Shown: in pieces, positions 15,416 through 24,710 of the stretch
Layout of the letters: every line of letters starts with the position of its first letter
How positions within the stretch are numbered: the stretch's first letter is position 1
NCBI GenBank assembly: GCA_964564655.1
Contig: CAZMBO010000019.1
Span: 1-26,504 of the forward strand
Origin: UBA8687 sp964564655
GTDB taxonomy: Bacteria > Nitrospinota > Nitrospinia > Nitrospinales > VA-1
Reading direction: 5' to 3'
Length of the DNA: 26,504 nt
Translations under genes and position numbers: made by a program
Notes under the pieces: generated by a model
The model's input: the letters and a program-made list of their open reading frames with translations, nothing else
What the model was told of the DNA's origin: nothing
Databases searched by the model: none

Positions 15416-16390
15416 TTGAATCAGTCTAACAAACAAATCGTTCTAGAAAATAATAAAGTTATTCCAGAAATTTTCGGAACCCAGGACCTTAATCTCAAAC
15501 TCATAGAGAAAAAATTTAATGTTCGTATAACTACCCGGGAAAACCAAATCGACATAAAAGGTGATCCCTCCTCGCTAGAATCAGTAGAAAACCTTTTCCG
15601 GCAACTTGAGAAATTACATGCAGCTGATCAACCTGTAGAAAATGGGGATGTTAAGTTTGCCATCCGTTTGATGGCTGAAAACCCACAGGCAGATTTAAAA
15701 AAAATTTTTTCAGAACGTATTGCTGTTTCTCCAAAAAAAGGTTTTATAACACCTAAAGGCCCCTCCCAGCTTAAATTCATTCAATCAATCAAGACAGATG
15801 ATATTGTTCTCTCAATAGGGCCAGCAGGAACAGGAAAAACATTCCTTGCGGTCGCAATGGCAGTTGAAGGATTGTTAAAACGTCGTTTCAAAAAAATTGT
15901 ATTGGTACGACCCGCAGTTGAGGCAGGCGAAAAATTGGGTTTTCTGCCAGGTGATATTGCAGAGAAAATTCATCCGTACCTTATGCCTCTTTATGATGCC
16001 TTGAATCATATGTTAGAGGAAAATCAAGTTCGCCATCTCATTGAGGACGGTGCAATAGAAATTGCTCCTCTTGCATATATGAGAGGTAGAACCTTGAACG
16101 ATGCATTTATCATTCTTGATGAAGCTCAAAATGCAACCAAAGAGCAAATGAAAATGTTTTTAACCCGGTTAGGTTTTCGCTCAAAAATGGTCGTCACCGG
16201 TGATATCACACAAATTGACCTACTCCATAAAAACGACTCAGGTTTGATCCAGGTCAAAACCTTGTTAAAACAGGTCGAGGAAATTCAATTCGTTTATTTT
16301 ACCGAAAAAGATGTTGTCCGCCATGAACTTGTAAAAAAAATCATTACAGCATACGATCAATCTGACTCCAAACCAGAAGAATCTGAGTAG
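15416..16390 (+). CDS. phoH: PhoH family ATPase (YbeZ-like)
   Basis: A 324-residue P-loop ATPase. An N-terminal KH-like region (about 22-70) precedes the ATPase domain with Walker A GPAGTGKT (135-142) and Walker B IILDEAQNA (232-240). VRPAVEAGEKLGFLPGD (164-180) is strongly family-typical. The frame is open only from 15389 and contains no ATG before the conserved region, so the TTG at 15416 is the likely start. PhoH/YbeZ works with YbeY in RNA metabolism, and ybeY follows 32 nt downstream. The HD-domain gene often found between them is absent. Confidence 0.92.
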   Translation: MNQSNKQIVLENNKVIPEIFGTQDLNLKLIEKKFNVRITTRENQIDIKGDPSSLESVENLFRQLEKLHAADQPVENGDVKFAIRLMAENPQADLKKIFSERIAVSPKKGFITPKGPSQLKFIQSIKTDDIVLSIGPAGTGKTFLAVAMAVEGLLKRRFKKIVLVRPAVEAGEKLGFLPGDIAEKIHPYLMPLYDALNHMLEENQVRHLIEDGAIEIAPLAYMRGRTLNDAFIILDEAQNATKEQMKMFLTRLGFRSKMVVTGDITQIDLLHKNDSGLIQVKTLLKQVEEIQFVYFTEKDVVRHELVKKIITAYDQSDSKPEESE

Positions 16391-16422
16391 CCAATATTCT
16401 TAGTCAATTCGAAGGTTAATAA

Positions 16423-16893
16423 ATGGGCGTTTTACTACGAAATGATCATCCAGATATAAATATTAACTGCAATGATATTGAAAATAAAATTGCAAAAATC
16501 ATGGACCATTTAGATTGTCCAAACCAAGAGGTCAGTATATTATTAACGGGAGATAAAGATATTCGCCAACTCAATCAGGAATTTAGGAGTATGGACCAAC
16601 CCACTGATGTCTTGTCTTTCCCGCAAAATTCCGATGAAGATCCATGCATCTCAGAGGAAATAATTTTAGGTGATATTGCAGTTTCCTTAGATATTGCTAA
16701 AACTCAGGCAATAGAGCACGGGTTAGATTTTAAAGAAGAAATTATTCTTTTGCTGATTCATGGTATTTTACATTTGTTGGGTTATGATCACGAAATATCT
16801 GAACAAGAGGAAAAAAAAATGCGAAATAAAACTCGGGAACTGTTCAAACTGGTTTTTCCCGAAAGAATGCTTGCAGATTCCTGTAATTATTAG
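16423..16893 (+). CDS. ybeY: endoribonuclease YbeY
   Basis: A 156-residue zinc-dependent RNase involved in 16S rRNA 3'-end maturation and ribosome quality control. The zinc motif HGILHLLGYDH (113-123) supplies H113, H117 and H123. The TDVLSFP motif lies at 61-67 and ILGDIAVS at 81-88. AAGG upstream of the ATG is a plausible ribosome binding site. It sits between phoH and a HIT-family gene. Confidence 0.95.
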   Translation: MGVLLRNDHPDININCNDIENKIAKIMDHLDCPNQEVSILLTGDKDIRQLNQEFRSMDQPTDVLSFPQNSDEDPCISEEIILGDIAVSLDIAKTQAIEHGLDFKEEIILLLIHGILHLLGYDHEISEQEEKKMRNKTRELFKLVFPERMLADSCNY

Positions 16894-16912
16894 CCTTTAA
16901 AAGTATATTGCT

Positions 16913-17401
16913 ATGAAGCAACTTTGGGCACCATGGAGAATGGATTACATTAAAAGCGATAAAACCGATGGATGTATTTTTTGTGTTCTCCCCTCATCCA
17001 ATGACGATGATAAAAATTATATTTTATTTAAAGGAATTCATTCCTTTGTAGTTATGAATATCTTCCCTTATAACTGCGCACATCTCATGGTCTCACCTTA
17101 CAGTCATATTGGATGCATAACCAAAATAAATGAATCTGAAAAAAATGAAGTCACTCAATTGACCCATGAATGCATAAACATATTAAAAACTGTAATCGAA
17201 CCTGATGGTTTCAACATAGGATACAACATTGGTAAAGCAGCTGGCGCAGGCTATGATGAACACATTCATTGCCACATTGTTCCACGCTGGTCGGGGGACA
17301 CAAATTTCATGCCTGTGCTCGGCGAAGTTAAGGTTCATCCCGAGCACTTGCGAGCCACCTACGAAAAATTACACCCTCATTTTAAAAACCTGACTCTTTA
17401 A
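16913..17401 (+). CDS. HIT family hydrolase/phosphorylase
   Basis: A 162-residue histidine-triad protein with catalytic H117-I-H119-C-H121 followed by IVPRW. It has an N-terminal zinc-type pair C21-x2-C24 (CIFC), preceded by LWAPWRMDYI. This architecture matches bacterial Ap4A-phosphorylase-like HIT proteins, which act on dinucleoside polyphosphates or nucleotide conjugates. The usual GAG-(I/V)-(E/D)-H stretch reads GAGYDEH here. It begins 19 nt after ybeY and ends 9 nt before mutS, so it is probably co-transcribed. Confidence 0.9.
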   Translation: MKQLWAPWRMDYIKSDKTDGCIFCVLPSSNDDDKNYILFKGIHSFVVMNIFPYNCAHLMVSPYSHIGCITKINESEKNEVTQLTHECINILKTVIEPDGFNIGYNIGKAAGAGYDEHIHCHIVPRWSGDTNFMPVLGEVKVHPEHLRATYEKLHPHFKNLTL

Positions 17402-17410
17402 ATCTCTTAA

Positions 17411-20068
17411 ATGGTCGTGTCCGCAAAAAGTCAACGCATCAAACAGGAAGAAACTCCTATGATGCAACAATACCAAGGGATTAAAAAGAATCATCCAGAT
17501 TCTATATTATTTTTCCGAATGGGGGACTTCTATGAAATGTTTAACGAAGATGCAAAAACAGCTTCGAAAATTCTTCAAATAACACTCACATCGAGAAATA
17601 AAAACCAGTCTAACCCGGTTCTTATGTGTGGTATTCCGCATCATTCATCTAATCTTTATATTACAAAACTTCTAAAGGCAGGAAAAAAAGTAGCACTCTG
17701 CGAACAAACCGAAGACCCAAAACTCACAAAAGGCCTGGTCAAGAGAGAAGTGGTTCGGATCATAACTCCTGGCACCGCATTGGATGATAATATGTTGGAT
17801 CCTAAATCTGATCAGCTAATTGTTTCACTTTTTATTTCTAAAAAAGAAATAGGATTGGCGGCCTTGGACGTTTCTACCGGAAACTTTAAGATCACCCAAT
17901 TCAACGAAGAAATGACAGGCTCACCTCTCGCCGACGAACTTCAAAAATTGGATCCCAAAGAAATTCTGATACCAGAAACTTTAATGGCTCAACCTAAACC
18001 CTGGTTGCCATCGGAAAATATTTTTCTTCATAGTTGGGACGACTGGACCTACTCCCATAGCGAGGCCCTTAGAAATCTCCTGAATCATTTCAAGACCCAG
18101 TCTCTAGAAGGTTTTGGTTGCGAGACTATGCACCAGGGAATCTCGGCAGCAGGCGCCCTAATTCACTACCTCCATGAAACACAAAAATCAGCACTGGAGC
18201 ATATTAACTCCATCACTCCCTTTTTCGTTCATGACTATATGGCGCTGGATCAAACCACGGTAACCAGCTTGGAACTCATCCAATCCAGTGAAGGAACACG
18301 AAAAAATTCTCTTCTAAGCCTTCTAGATGAATCCTGCACACCCATGGGTGCCAGGCGAATTCGCGATTGGATCATTAAGCCCCTGGTAGACAATGAAAAA
18401 ATTAAAAGACGTCTTGATATCGTTTCTAAGTTTAAATCTCTTCCATCGAACAGGCAGGAAATACGTGATTTTTTAGAAAAAATTTTCGATCTAGAAAGAT
18501 TACTAGGAAAGATCACTTTATCCGTTTGCAATGCGAGAGACTTGGTTTCTCTTAAAAATTCTATAGGGACATTTCCGAATCTCTACAAAGCTTTGGAGAA
18601 ATGTGAATTCTCTCAACTTCTCGTTTACTTGAAAAACTGGGATAACCTTAAAGATCTATACAATCTAATTGAAAAAAATATCGTGGATGACCCTCCTCTG
18701 GGCCTAAAAGAAGGAAACTTATTCAAATCTGGTTGCAATGAAGAGCTAGATCGACTCAAGGACATTTCTCGAAAGGGTAAAAGCTGGATTGCTTCTCTTG
18801 AATCTGAGGAAAAAGAAAAAACGGGAATACCTGTATTGAAAATCGGCTTTAATAAAATCTACGGATACTACATTGAGGTCACTAAAAAGCATGCCCATCG
18901 TGTTCCTAAAGATTACATTAGGAAACAATCCTTAGTAAATACAGAAAGGTTTATTTCTCCAAAATTAAAAGAATACGAAGAAGAAGTTACTCAGGCAGAA
19001 GAGAAAATTATTGAGCTGGAACAGAAACTATTTGAAGAGATTAGATGTAAAGTTTCATCGGCGGGACCGCAAATTCAAAAAATGGCGCACATAATAAGTG
19101 AAATTGATGCCTTAGCATCCTTTGCAGAAGTCGCACATAGAAATAATTATTGCCATCCAGAAATTCTTGATGAACCTAGTTTGAATATTAGTAATGGTCG
19201 GCATGCTTTAATCGAGCAAATTGACCCCGGAGACCGATTTATCCCCAATGATACATGCCTTGACAACCATGATCAACAAATCATGGTTATCACAGGCCCC
19301 AATATGGCGGGTAAATCCACCTATCTCAGACAGGTTGCGTTGATCTGCCTGATGGCGCAAATAGGCAGCTTTGTCCCAGCAGAACGAGTCCAGATGGGAA
19401 TCATAGATCGTATTTTCTCTCGCGTTGGTGCACAAGACCATTTGTTAAAGGGACAATCAACGTTTATGGTGGAGATGAACGAAACGGCAAATATTCTCAA
19501 CAATGCCACACCTAAGAGCTTGATCATTCTTGATGAAATTGGCAGGGGCACAAGCACCTTCGATGGCATTAGTATCGCATGGTCGATTGTGGAGTATCTA
19601 CATAGAACTGAAAAAGAAGGAGGGCCTAAAACATTATTTGCAACTCATTACCATGAATTGACCGATCTATCGCGTGTTCTATCGGGTGTAAAAAACTTTA
19701 ATATTCAAGTAAAAGAATGGAATGATGAAATCATCTTTTTAAGAAAAATCCTTCCAGGGGGTGCAGATAAAAGCTATGGTATCCAAGTGGCACGATTGGC
19801 TGGTCTCCCCAAACAAGTTCTAGATCGAGCCCATGAGGTTCTTTTCAATTTAGAACAAAGCGAGTTTGATGAAGTTGGGGTCCCAAAGATTTCACGTACA
19901 GAGAAAAAAGATAATCAGGCCAGCCCAGGACAACTGAGATTATTCCCCGAACCTCCAAACCCTTTGATCCAGAAGTTAAACCAAATAGATCCAAACGAGA
20001 TGTCTCCAAAACAGGCACTGGATACTCTTTTCGACCTTTTTAAAATCATGAAGGAAAACAGTAAATGA
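17411..20068 (+). CDS. mutS: DNA mismatch repair ATPase MutS
   Basis: An 885-residue MutS1-type protein. The mismatch-reading Phe-x-Glu motif is F40-Y-E42 in MGDFYEMF. Connector, lever and clamp domains follow, then the ATPase domain with Walker A GPNMAGKST (629-637) and Walker B ILDEIGRGTS (D708/E709). Near the C-terminus, QLRLF (841-845) resembles the sliding-clamp-binding pentapeptide, which MutS proteins often carry there. Length is close to E. coli MutS (853). The TGA overlaps the ATG of the epimerase gene. No mutL is present in the window. Confidence 0.97.
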   Translation: MVVSAKSQRIKQEETPMMQQYQGIKKNHPDSILFFRMGDFYEMFNEDAKTASKILQITLTSRNKNQSNPVLMCGIPHHSSNLYITKLLKAGKKVALCEQTEDPKLTKGLVKREVVRIITPGTALDDNMLDPKSDQLIVSLFISKKEIGLAALDVSTGNFKITQFNEEMTGSPLADELQKLDPKEILIPETLMAQPKPWLPSENIFLHSWDDWTYSHSEALRNLLNHFKTQSLEGFGCETMHQGISAAGALIHYLHETQKSALEHINSITPFFVHDYMALDQTTVTSLELIQSSEGTRKNSLLSLLDESCTPMGARRIRDWIIKPLVDNEKIKRRLDIVSKFKSLPSNRQEIRDFLEKIFDLERLLGKITLSVCNARDLVSLKNSIGTFPNLYKALEKCEFSQLLVYLKNWDNLKDLYNLIEKNIVDDPPLGLKEGNLFKSGCNEELDRLKDISRKGKSWIASLESEEKEKTGIPVLKIGFNKIYGYYIEVTKKHAHRVPKDYIRKQSLVNTERFISPKLKEYEEEVTQAEEKIIELEQKLFEEIRCKVSSAGPQIQKMAHIISEIDALASFAEVAHRNNYCHPEILDEPSLNISNGRHALIEQIDPGDRFIPNDTCLDNHDQQIMVITGPNMAGKSTYLRQVALICLMAQIGSFVPAERVQMGIIDRIFSRVGAQDHLLKGQSTFMVEMNETANILNNATPKSLIILDEIGRGTSTFDGISIAWSIVEYLHRTEKEGGPKTLFATHYHELTDLSRVLSGVKNFNIQVKEWNDEIIFLRKILPGGADKSYGIQVARLAGLPKQVLDRAHEVLFNLEQSEFDEVGVPKISRTEKKDNQASPGQLRLFPEPPNPLIQKLNQIDPNEMSPKQALDTLFDLFKIMKENSK

Positions 20069-20988
20069 AAATCATGGTAACTGGTGGAGCTGGTTTTATA
20101 GGCTCACATATTGTTAATGCGTATATTGATGCAGGACATGATGTAGTTATCATCGATGACCTATCTTCAGGAGAAATGAGTTTTGTAAATCCTAAAGCCA
20201 TGTTTTATCAATTAAACATCCATTCACCCGACGTGAAGACGATTCTTGAAAAAGAAAAAATTTCAGCCATCAATCACCATGCAGCTCAGATTTCCGTCTC
20301 AGAATCAGTTTCTGACCCACTATTTGATGCTAACTCCAATATTATTGGTACTTTACAACTTCTCCAAAATGCTGTATCTTTGAAAATTGATAAGTTTGTA
20401 TTTGCTTCGACCGGGGGTGCCATGTATGGCAAACAAACTGTATTTCCGGCTAACGAGGAGCATCCATGCCATCCTTTGAGTCCATACGGAATATCAAAAC
20501 TATGCGCGGAAAAATACATAAATTACTTTAGAACGCAGCACGGTTTAAATACCACCGTACTTCGTTATAGCAATGTTTATGGTCCGCATCAGGATCCACA
20601 TGGAGAGGCCGGTGTGGTGGCAATTTTCTGCCAACGTTTAATGGAAGGTTTGCCACCGGTAATTTGTGGTGATGGTGAGCAAACACGAGACTTTATATCT
20701 GTTAGGGATGTTGCTCAGGCCAATATTATTGCATTAGACTCAAAATGCGAGGGAACATTTAATGTTGGCACGGGAAAAGAAACTAGTGTTAATTTTTTAA
20801 CTAAAGAATTGCTAAAAGTTTCTGGAATAACAACATCTGCCAAACACAGCCCTGCGAGAAAGGGCGAACAGAGAAGAAGCTCAATTGACAGCGAAAAACT
20901 ATTGAAAAATTTTGGTTGGAAACCTTGTGTTTCCTTGGAGGAAGGACTTTTTGAAACAATCAATTATTTCAAAAATAAAACTACTTAA
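20065..20988 (+). CDS. NAD-dependent nucleotide-sugar epimerase/dehydratase
   Basis: A 307-residue extended short-chain dehydrogenase. The NAD motif TGGAGFIG is at residues 6-13, the catalytic YGISK (YxxxK) follows a conserved FASTGGAMYG segment, and RYSNVYGP matches UDP-glucose 4-epimerase-like proteins. GalE-type epimerisation of a UDP-sugar for cell-surface polysaccharide is the likeliest role, but the substrate is not determined by sequence. It starts within the mutS stop codon (ATGA), and its 3' end contains the start of the DUF4390 gene. Confidence 0.9.
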   Translation: MKIMVTGGAGFIGSHIVNAYIDAGHDVVIIDDLSSGEMSFVNPKAMFYQLNIHSPDVKTILEKEKISAINHHAAQISVSESVSDPLFDANSNIIGTLQLLQNAVSLKIDKFVFASTGGAMYGKQTVFPANEEHPCHPLSPYGISKLCAEKYINYFRTQHGLNTTVLRYSNVYGPHQDPHGEAGVVAIFCQRLMEGLPPVICGDGEQTRDFISVRDVAQANIIALDSKCEGTFNVGTGKETSVNFLTKELLKVSGITTSAKHSPARKGEQRRSSIDSEKLLKNFGWKPCVSLEEGLFETINYFKNKTT

Positions 20989-21631
20989 TGTTTTTATCCT
21001 AATTGGGATTTTTATTTTTGCTCCGATCCCTTCTGTATTTGCTGCTTCTCCCAATATTGTGAATATTGGTGTTGCGATAAAAGGCAAATATTTGGTAATG
21101 AATAGCCGTCTCATTGATGGATTTACTGAAAAGATTGTAGAGGCTATTGAAAGTGGTGTGCCCATGGGCTTCACTTTCGAGATTGAATTAAGAAAAGAAA
21201 ATACCGCATGGGTTGACAGTCTAATAAGTAAAAATACAGTGAGACATAAAATTCGATTTGATGCTTTAAAAAAAGCATATTATTTTTCAGAGTTAGGAAA
21301 AAATGTTCGTAGAAAGGTGATAACGCGCAAAACTTCAAGATACAAAAATCTAATGCTGACCTTAAAGGATATCCCCATAGCACCTGTTTTTCGTTTGGAT
21401 CCAAGCGAAAAATACTATGTCCGAGTGAAAGCAGACCTGGAAACAGACCGCTTCTGGTTTCCCTTTAATTATATTTTCTTTTTCGTTCCCTTTAGTGACC
21501 GAGAAACCTCTTGGGCGCAGACCTCTTCCTTGTCTATTGATCCAGGCTTAGAGCTTTCCAGACAAACCGCGAAGTCCAAGACGAGAAAAGGAAAGGTTTC
21601 CAGAGATGTCATCCGATCCTTCAACCAGTAG
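20951..21631 (+). CDS. DUF4390 exported protein
   Basis: A 226-residue protein with an N-terminal signal peptide (basic start, hydrophobic core, cleavage after VFA before ASP). The mature region has the DUF4390 pattern: alternating beta segments, GVPMGFTFEIEL, RHKIRFDALKKAYYF, and a C-terminal aromatic stretch (RFWFPFNYIFFFVP). I chose TTG at 20951 because GGAGG lies 9 bases upstream; a TTG at 20912 would prefix polar residues. It overlaps the epimerase by 38 nt and the histidine kinase by 26 nt. DUF4390 genes commonly sit beside NtrY-like kinases, and the function is unknown. Confidence 0.75.
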   Translation: MKQSIISKIKLLNVFILIGIFIFAPIPSVFAASPNIVNIGVAIKGKYLVMNSRLIDGFTEKIVEAIESGVPMGFTFEIELRKENTAWVDSLISKNTVRHKIRFDALKKAYYFSELGKNVRRKVITRKTSRYKNLMLTLKDIPIAPVFRLDPSEKYYVRVKADLETDRFWFPFNYIFFFVPFSDRETSWAQTSSLSIDPGLELSRQTAKSKTRKGKVSRDVIRSFNQ

Positions 21632-23918
21632 TCCTCCTCTTTACACACCTCCATCAGAAGAACAGCTAGGACAAAAACGTAAGCGAACAACCTATACCAT
21701 TTTTGGAATAATGGTAGCGCTCATCGTTTTAACCCTAATCGAGAGTCATTTTCTTCAGGCTGAGGCAAGCTCATCGATTACAAATAATATTCTGATTTTA
21801 GCTGTATTCAATATCATTATAATTCTTCTTTTTGTTCTTATTATCCTTATCACTCGGAATCTCGTAAAGGTTTATAACGAACGAAAAAGTAAAATTATTG
21901 GGTCAAAATTCCAAACCAAACTTATCATTGCATTCTTAATCCTTTCCCTAGTGCCATCCATCTTATTATTCATGGTTGCCAGTAAGTTATTCACTTTTAG
22001 TATAGGGAACTGGTTCAACCTGAAAACTGAACAAACTTTACAGTATTCGATGGACATTGCACGGAATTATTATTCTGAGTTTGAAAATAGAGCCGTTTCA
22101 AAAACAAAAAATATAGAACATTTTATAGAAAGTAGAAACCTATATCTGAAAGAAAATCGCCAACATCTGCAAACTTTAATTCAAAACAAAGTCGCAGAGT
22201 ATAATCTCGCAGGAATAATTATTTATGACAATAATTTAAAGGAAATAGCATCAGAGATAGACTCCTCTCTGCTCTCCCATTCCTCTAAAATTAACTATAG
22301 AAATTTGATCCAAAAAAGCATTGATGGAGAAAAAGTAACAGAGATTCATATGGCAGAATGGCACAAAAGATTCATGGTGATTGTCCTTCCTCTTACACAA
22401 ATTGTGAACAAGGAAGTTACCATTTGGGGTTACATTCTCACTTTAACTTCTGCAGATAAAAACTCATTAAGTCATGTCGAAACCATAAAAAAAACCTATG
22501 AAGATTATAAACAACAAAGTTTCCTCAAAATTCCTGTAAGCGCAAATTACTACATTACCTTCCTCCTGATATCTTTATTGATATTATTTTCGGCAATTTG
22601 GCTCGGATTTTATATGGCTCGGGGGATTACTATTCCAATTCAACAATTAGCTGAAGGGACTCGACGCATCGCAGAGGGTGATTTAAATTTCAAAATCGGA
22701 GTCAGGGCCACTGATGAAATAGCTCTTCTTGTAAATTCTTTTAACACCATGACTGAAGAGCTAAATGATAGTAGAGTTGACATACAGCAAGCCAACGAAA
22801 TCCTAAAGAAAACGAATATAGAACTGGATCGCAGAAGAAATTACATAGAAACGATCCTGGAAAATATTGGTGCAGGGGTTATTTCTATAGATAAAAAGGG
22901 CCGAATTACAACATTTAACAAAGCCGCAGAAAGTATTCTGCATTTAAACAGTGAGAACATATTTGGTTTAAATTATAAGGATGCGTTTGATTACTCTTAT
23001 CACGAACCTATCAGAAAATTGATTCAAAAGATGAATGCACAGAATCACAATTCTATTGAAGAACAAATTGACCTTCGTGTGGGGGATAATAATGTCACTC
23101 TTCTTTTTAATATTCAGGTGTTAGCTGGCATATCAAAAAAATACGGAGGGATGGTCATAGTTTTTGAGGATCTAACACGTTTATTTAAAGCCCAAAAAGT
23201 AGCAGCATGGAAGGAAGTTGCTCAAGGAATTGCGCACGAAATAAAAAATCCCCTAACTCCTATTCAACTAAATACCCAACGGTTGAAGAAAAAGTATTAC
23301 GAAAATCGTGAAGACTTTGCAAGGGTTTTTGATGAAAGCATAAATATTATTTCTCAGGAAGTCGAGAGCATGAAAGAACTCATAAATGAATTCATAAGAT
23401 TTTCTAGAATGCCAACCCCAAATCCGAAATTAACCTCCTTACACAAGATTATCGACGACATTCTTATTTCCTATTCCGAACACGAAAAAAATATTCAAAT
23501 AAGAAAGAGCTTCGATCCAAATTTAGAACAATTGTTTATTGATCCCGAACAAATACGGCGTGTACTTATAAATCTTTTTGAAAACGCTACCGACGCAATT
23601 GATGAAGGTGGAACTATTCAAATTAATACAAAAATTCTCGATGAAAAAAAATTAATTAGGATAGAGTTTTCTGACAATGGGGCAGGCATTTCATCCGCGG
23701 ACCGGGAAAAGTTATTCTTACCCCATTTTACCACCAAAAAAAGAGGTACCGGGTTGGGTCTTGCCATTGTAAATAGAATTATATTTGATCATAATGGGAC
23801 CATTAAATTCCAAGACAACTATCCCAAAGGCACCTCCTTTATTATTGATCTTCCCTATTCACAAACTACCCTGGAAGTCAAAAAGTCAATATCCCAATCT
23901 TTTTCTGATATTTCCTAA
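21606..23918 (+). CDS. ntrY: NtrY-type membrane sensor histidine kinase
   Basis: A 770-residue sensor kinase. Four predicted membrane spans lie at about 31-48, 61-83, 105-127 and 314-338, with an extracytoplasmic sensing region (about 128-313) between the last two. A HAMP domain (339-390), a PAS domain (about 411-520) and the kinase core follow. The phosphoacceptor is H544 in AHEIKNPLTPIQ. ATP-binding boxes are N660, DNGAG (690-694) and GTGLGL (714-719). The layout is that of NtrY, which normally signals to the sigma54 activator NtrX. No response regulator follows here, so its partner must be encoded elsewhere. AGGAAAGG precedes the ATG. Confidence 0.93.
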   Translation: MSSDPSTSSPPLYTPPSEEQLGQKRKRTTYTIFGIMVALIVLTLIESHFLQAEASSSITNNILILAVFNIIIILLFVLIILITRNLVKVYNERKSKIIGSKFQTKLIIAFLILSLVPSILLFMVASKLFTFSIGNWFNLKTEQTLQYSMDIARNYYSEFENRAVSKTKNIEHFIESRNLYLKENRQHLQTLIQNKVAEYNLAGIIIYDNNLKEIASEIDSSLLSHSSKINYRNLIQKSIDGEKVTEIHMAEWHKRFMVIVLPLTQIVNKEVTIWGYILTLTSADKNSLSHVETIKKTYEDYKQQSFLKIPVSANYYITFLLISLLILFSAIWLGFYMARGITIPIQQLAEGTRRIAEGDLNFKIGVRATDEIALLVNSFNTMTEELNDSRVDIQQANEILKKTNIELDRRRNYIETILENIGAGVISIDKKGRITTFNKAAESILHLNSENIFGLNYKDAFDYSYHEPIRKLIQKMNAQNHNSIEEQIDLRVGDNNVTLLFNIQVLAGISKKYGGMVIVFEDLTRLFKAQKVAAWKEVAQGIAHEIKNPLTPIQLNTQRLKKKYYENREDFARVFDESINIISQEVESMKELINEFIRFSRMPTPNPKLTSLHKIIDDILISYSEHEKNIQIRKSFDPNLEQLFIDPEQIRRVLINLFENATDAIDEGGTIQINTKILDEKKLIRIEFSDNGAGISSADREKLFLPHFTTKKRGTGLGLAIVNRIIFDHNGTIKFQDNYPKGTSFIIDLPYSQTTLEVKKSISQSFSDIS

Positions 23919-23942
23919 TTCAAAGCATTCGCTTTCATTCAA

Positions 23943-23970
23943 TTGGCAAATATTTTACAATATATAAAAT
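23943..23970 (+). promoter_or_regulatory. sigma70-like promoter for the small helix-rich gene
   Basis: TTGGCA (23943-23948), a 16-base spacer and TAAAAT (23965-23970) lie just after the kinase gene. Transcription would begin about 15 nt before the ATG at 23992. The AT-rich setting makes chance matches likely. Confidence 0.35.
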
Positions 23971-23991
23971 AATACTATTTTGGGCTACATT

Positions 23992-24222
23992 ATGATCCGA
24001 GATTTTAACATTAAATTGGAAGATAAATTATACCAACAATTAAAGGAGCTCTGTAAGGGCGAAGAAAGTACTATGCGAGAATACATCCTGCAAATTCTAG
24101 AGGAAAGTTTAAATCAGAATGACCTCAATCAGTTATCCAAAGACAAAACCAACCTGGAAACTTATTTAAACAAAGGACAACGGGGAAGCCGAAACTATGG
24201 TGTCAAGGGGCAAGGTTGGTAA
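23992..24222 (+). CDS. small ribbon-helix-helix-like protein
   Basis: A 76-residue protein from the ATG at 23992; a TTG four codons upstream is possible. The start MIRDFNIKLEDKLYQQLKEL followed by MREYILQILEESL resembles the strand and two helices of ribbon-helix-helix DNA-binding proteins such as Arc- or antitoxin-type regulators. The C-terminal third is polar and glycine-rich (KGQRGSRNYGVKGQGW). No toxin-like gene follows in a coupled position. The fold assignment is an inference from a short pattern. Confidence 0.5.
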   Translation: MIRDFNIKLEDKLYQQLKELCKGEESTMREYILQILEESLNQNDLNQLSKDKTNLETYLNKGQRGSRNYGVKGQGW

Positions 24223-24290
24223 ACCTGAATAATCTTTCTTCCTTTTTAATCCCGAATCACTTCAACATCAAATACTATTGAGAATTTAAT

Positions 24291-24707
24291 ATGGCTAATA
24301 GATTTATTGATAATGGAAACGGAACTATTACCGATAACGAGTTGAATTTAATTTGGAGAAAAACAGATTCATTTCAAGACACGCAAAAATGGATGAACTG
24401 GTTCAAAGGTCAAGATTACGTAGAAATCGCTAACTTAGAGAAGCTGGCAGGATACGATAATTGGCGTTATCCCAAACAGGAAGAAGCATGGTCGCTATTT
24501 GATCTCAAATTTAAAAATACTGATAAATATGGTGATGAAATTTATTTACCCTCTATATTTGAACCAGGAAGTGCGGGCACAACCTGGACAAACGAAGAAA
24601 AAGATTCATCAGCCCTTGTTGTCCAATATGAGGATGGAATGAAAGTATGGCCGTCAAAATATGCTCACTTGAATATGGCTTATCGTATGGTCCAGGAAAT
24701 TAACTAG
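24291..24707 (+). CDS. DUF1566 (Lcl C-terminal) domain protein
   Basis: A 138-residue protein opening with RFIDNGNGTITDNELNLIW, the DUF1566/Lcl hallmark. It continues with NWRYPKQEEAWSL and a later TTWTNEEKD segment. It is a single domain with no signal peptide or anchor, whereas many DUF1566 proteins are secreted or multidomain. The usual DxxTGLMW tail reads NELNLIW here. Function is not established; the fold is related to C-type-lectin-like surface domains. Its stop is only three bases from the convergent stop of the metallopeptidase gene, so no intrinsic terminator fits between them. Confidence 0.8.
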   Translation: MANRFIDNGNGTITDNELNLIWRKTDSFQDTQKWMNWFKGQDYVEIANLEKLAGYDNWRYPKQEEAWSLFDLKFKNTDKYGDEIYLPSIFEPGSAGTTWTNEEKDSSALVVQYEDGMKVWPSKYAHLNMAYRMVQEIN

Positions 24708-24710
24708 AGA

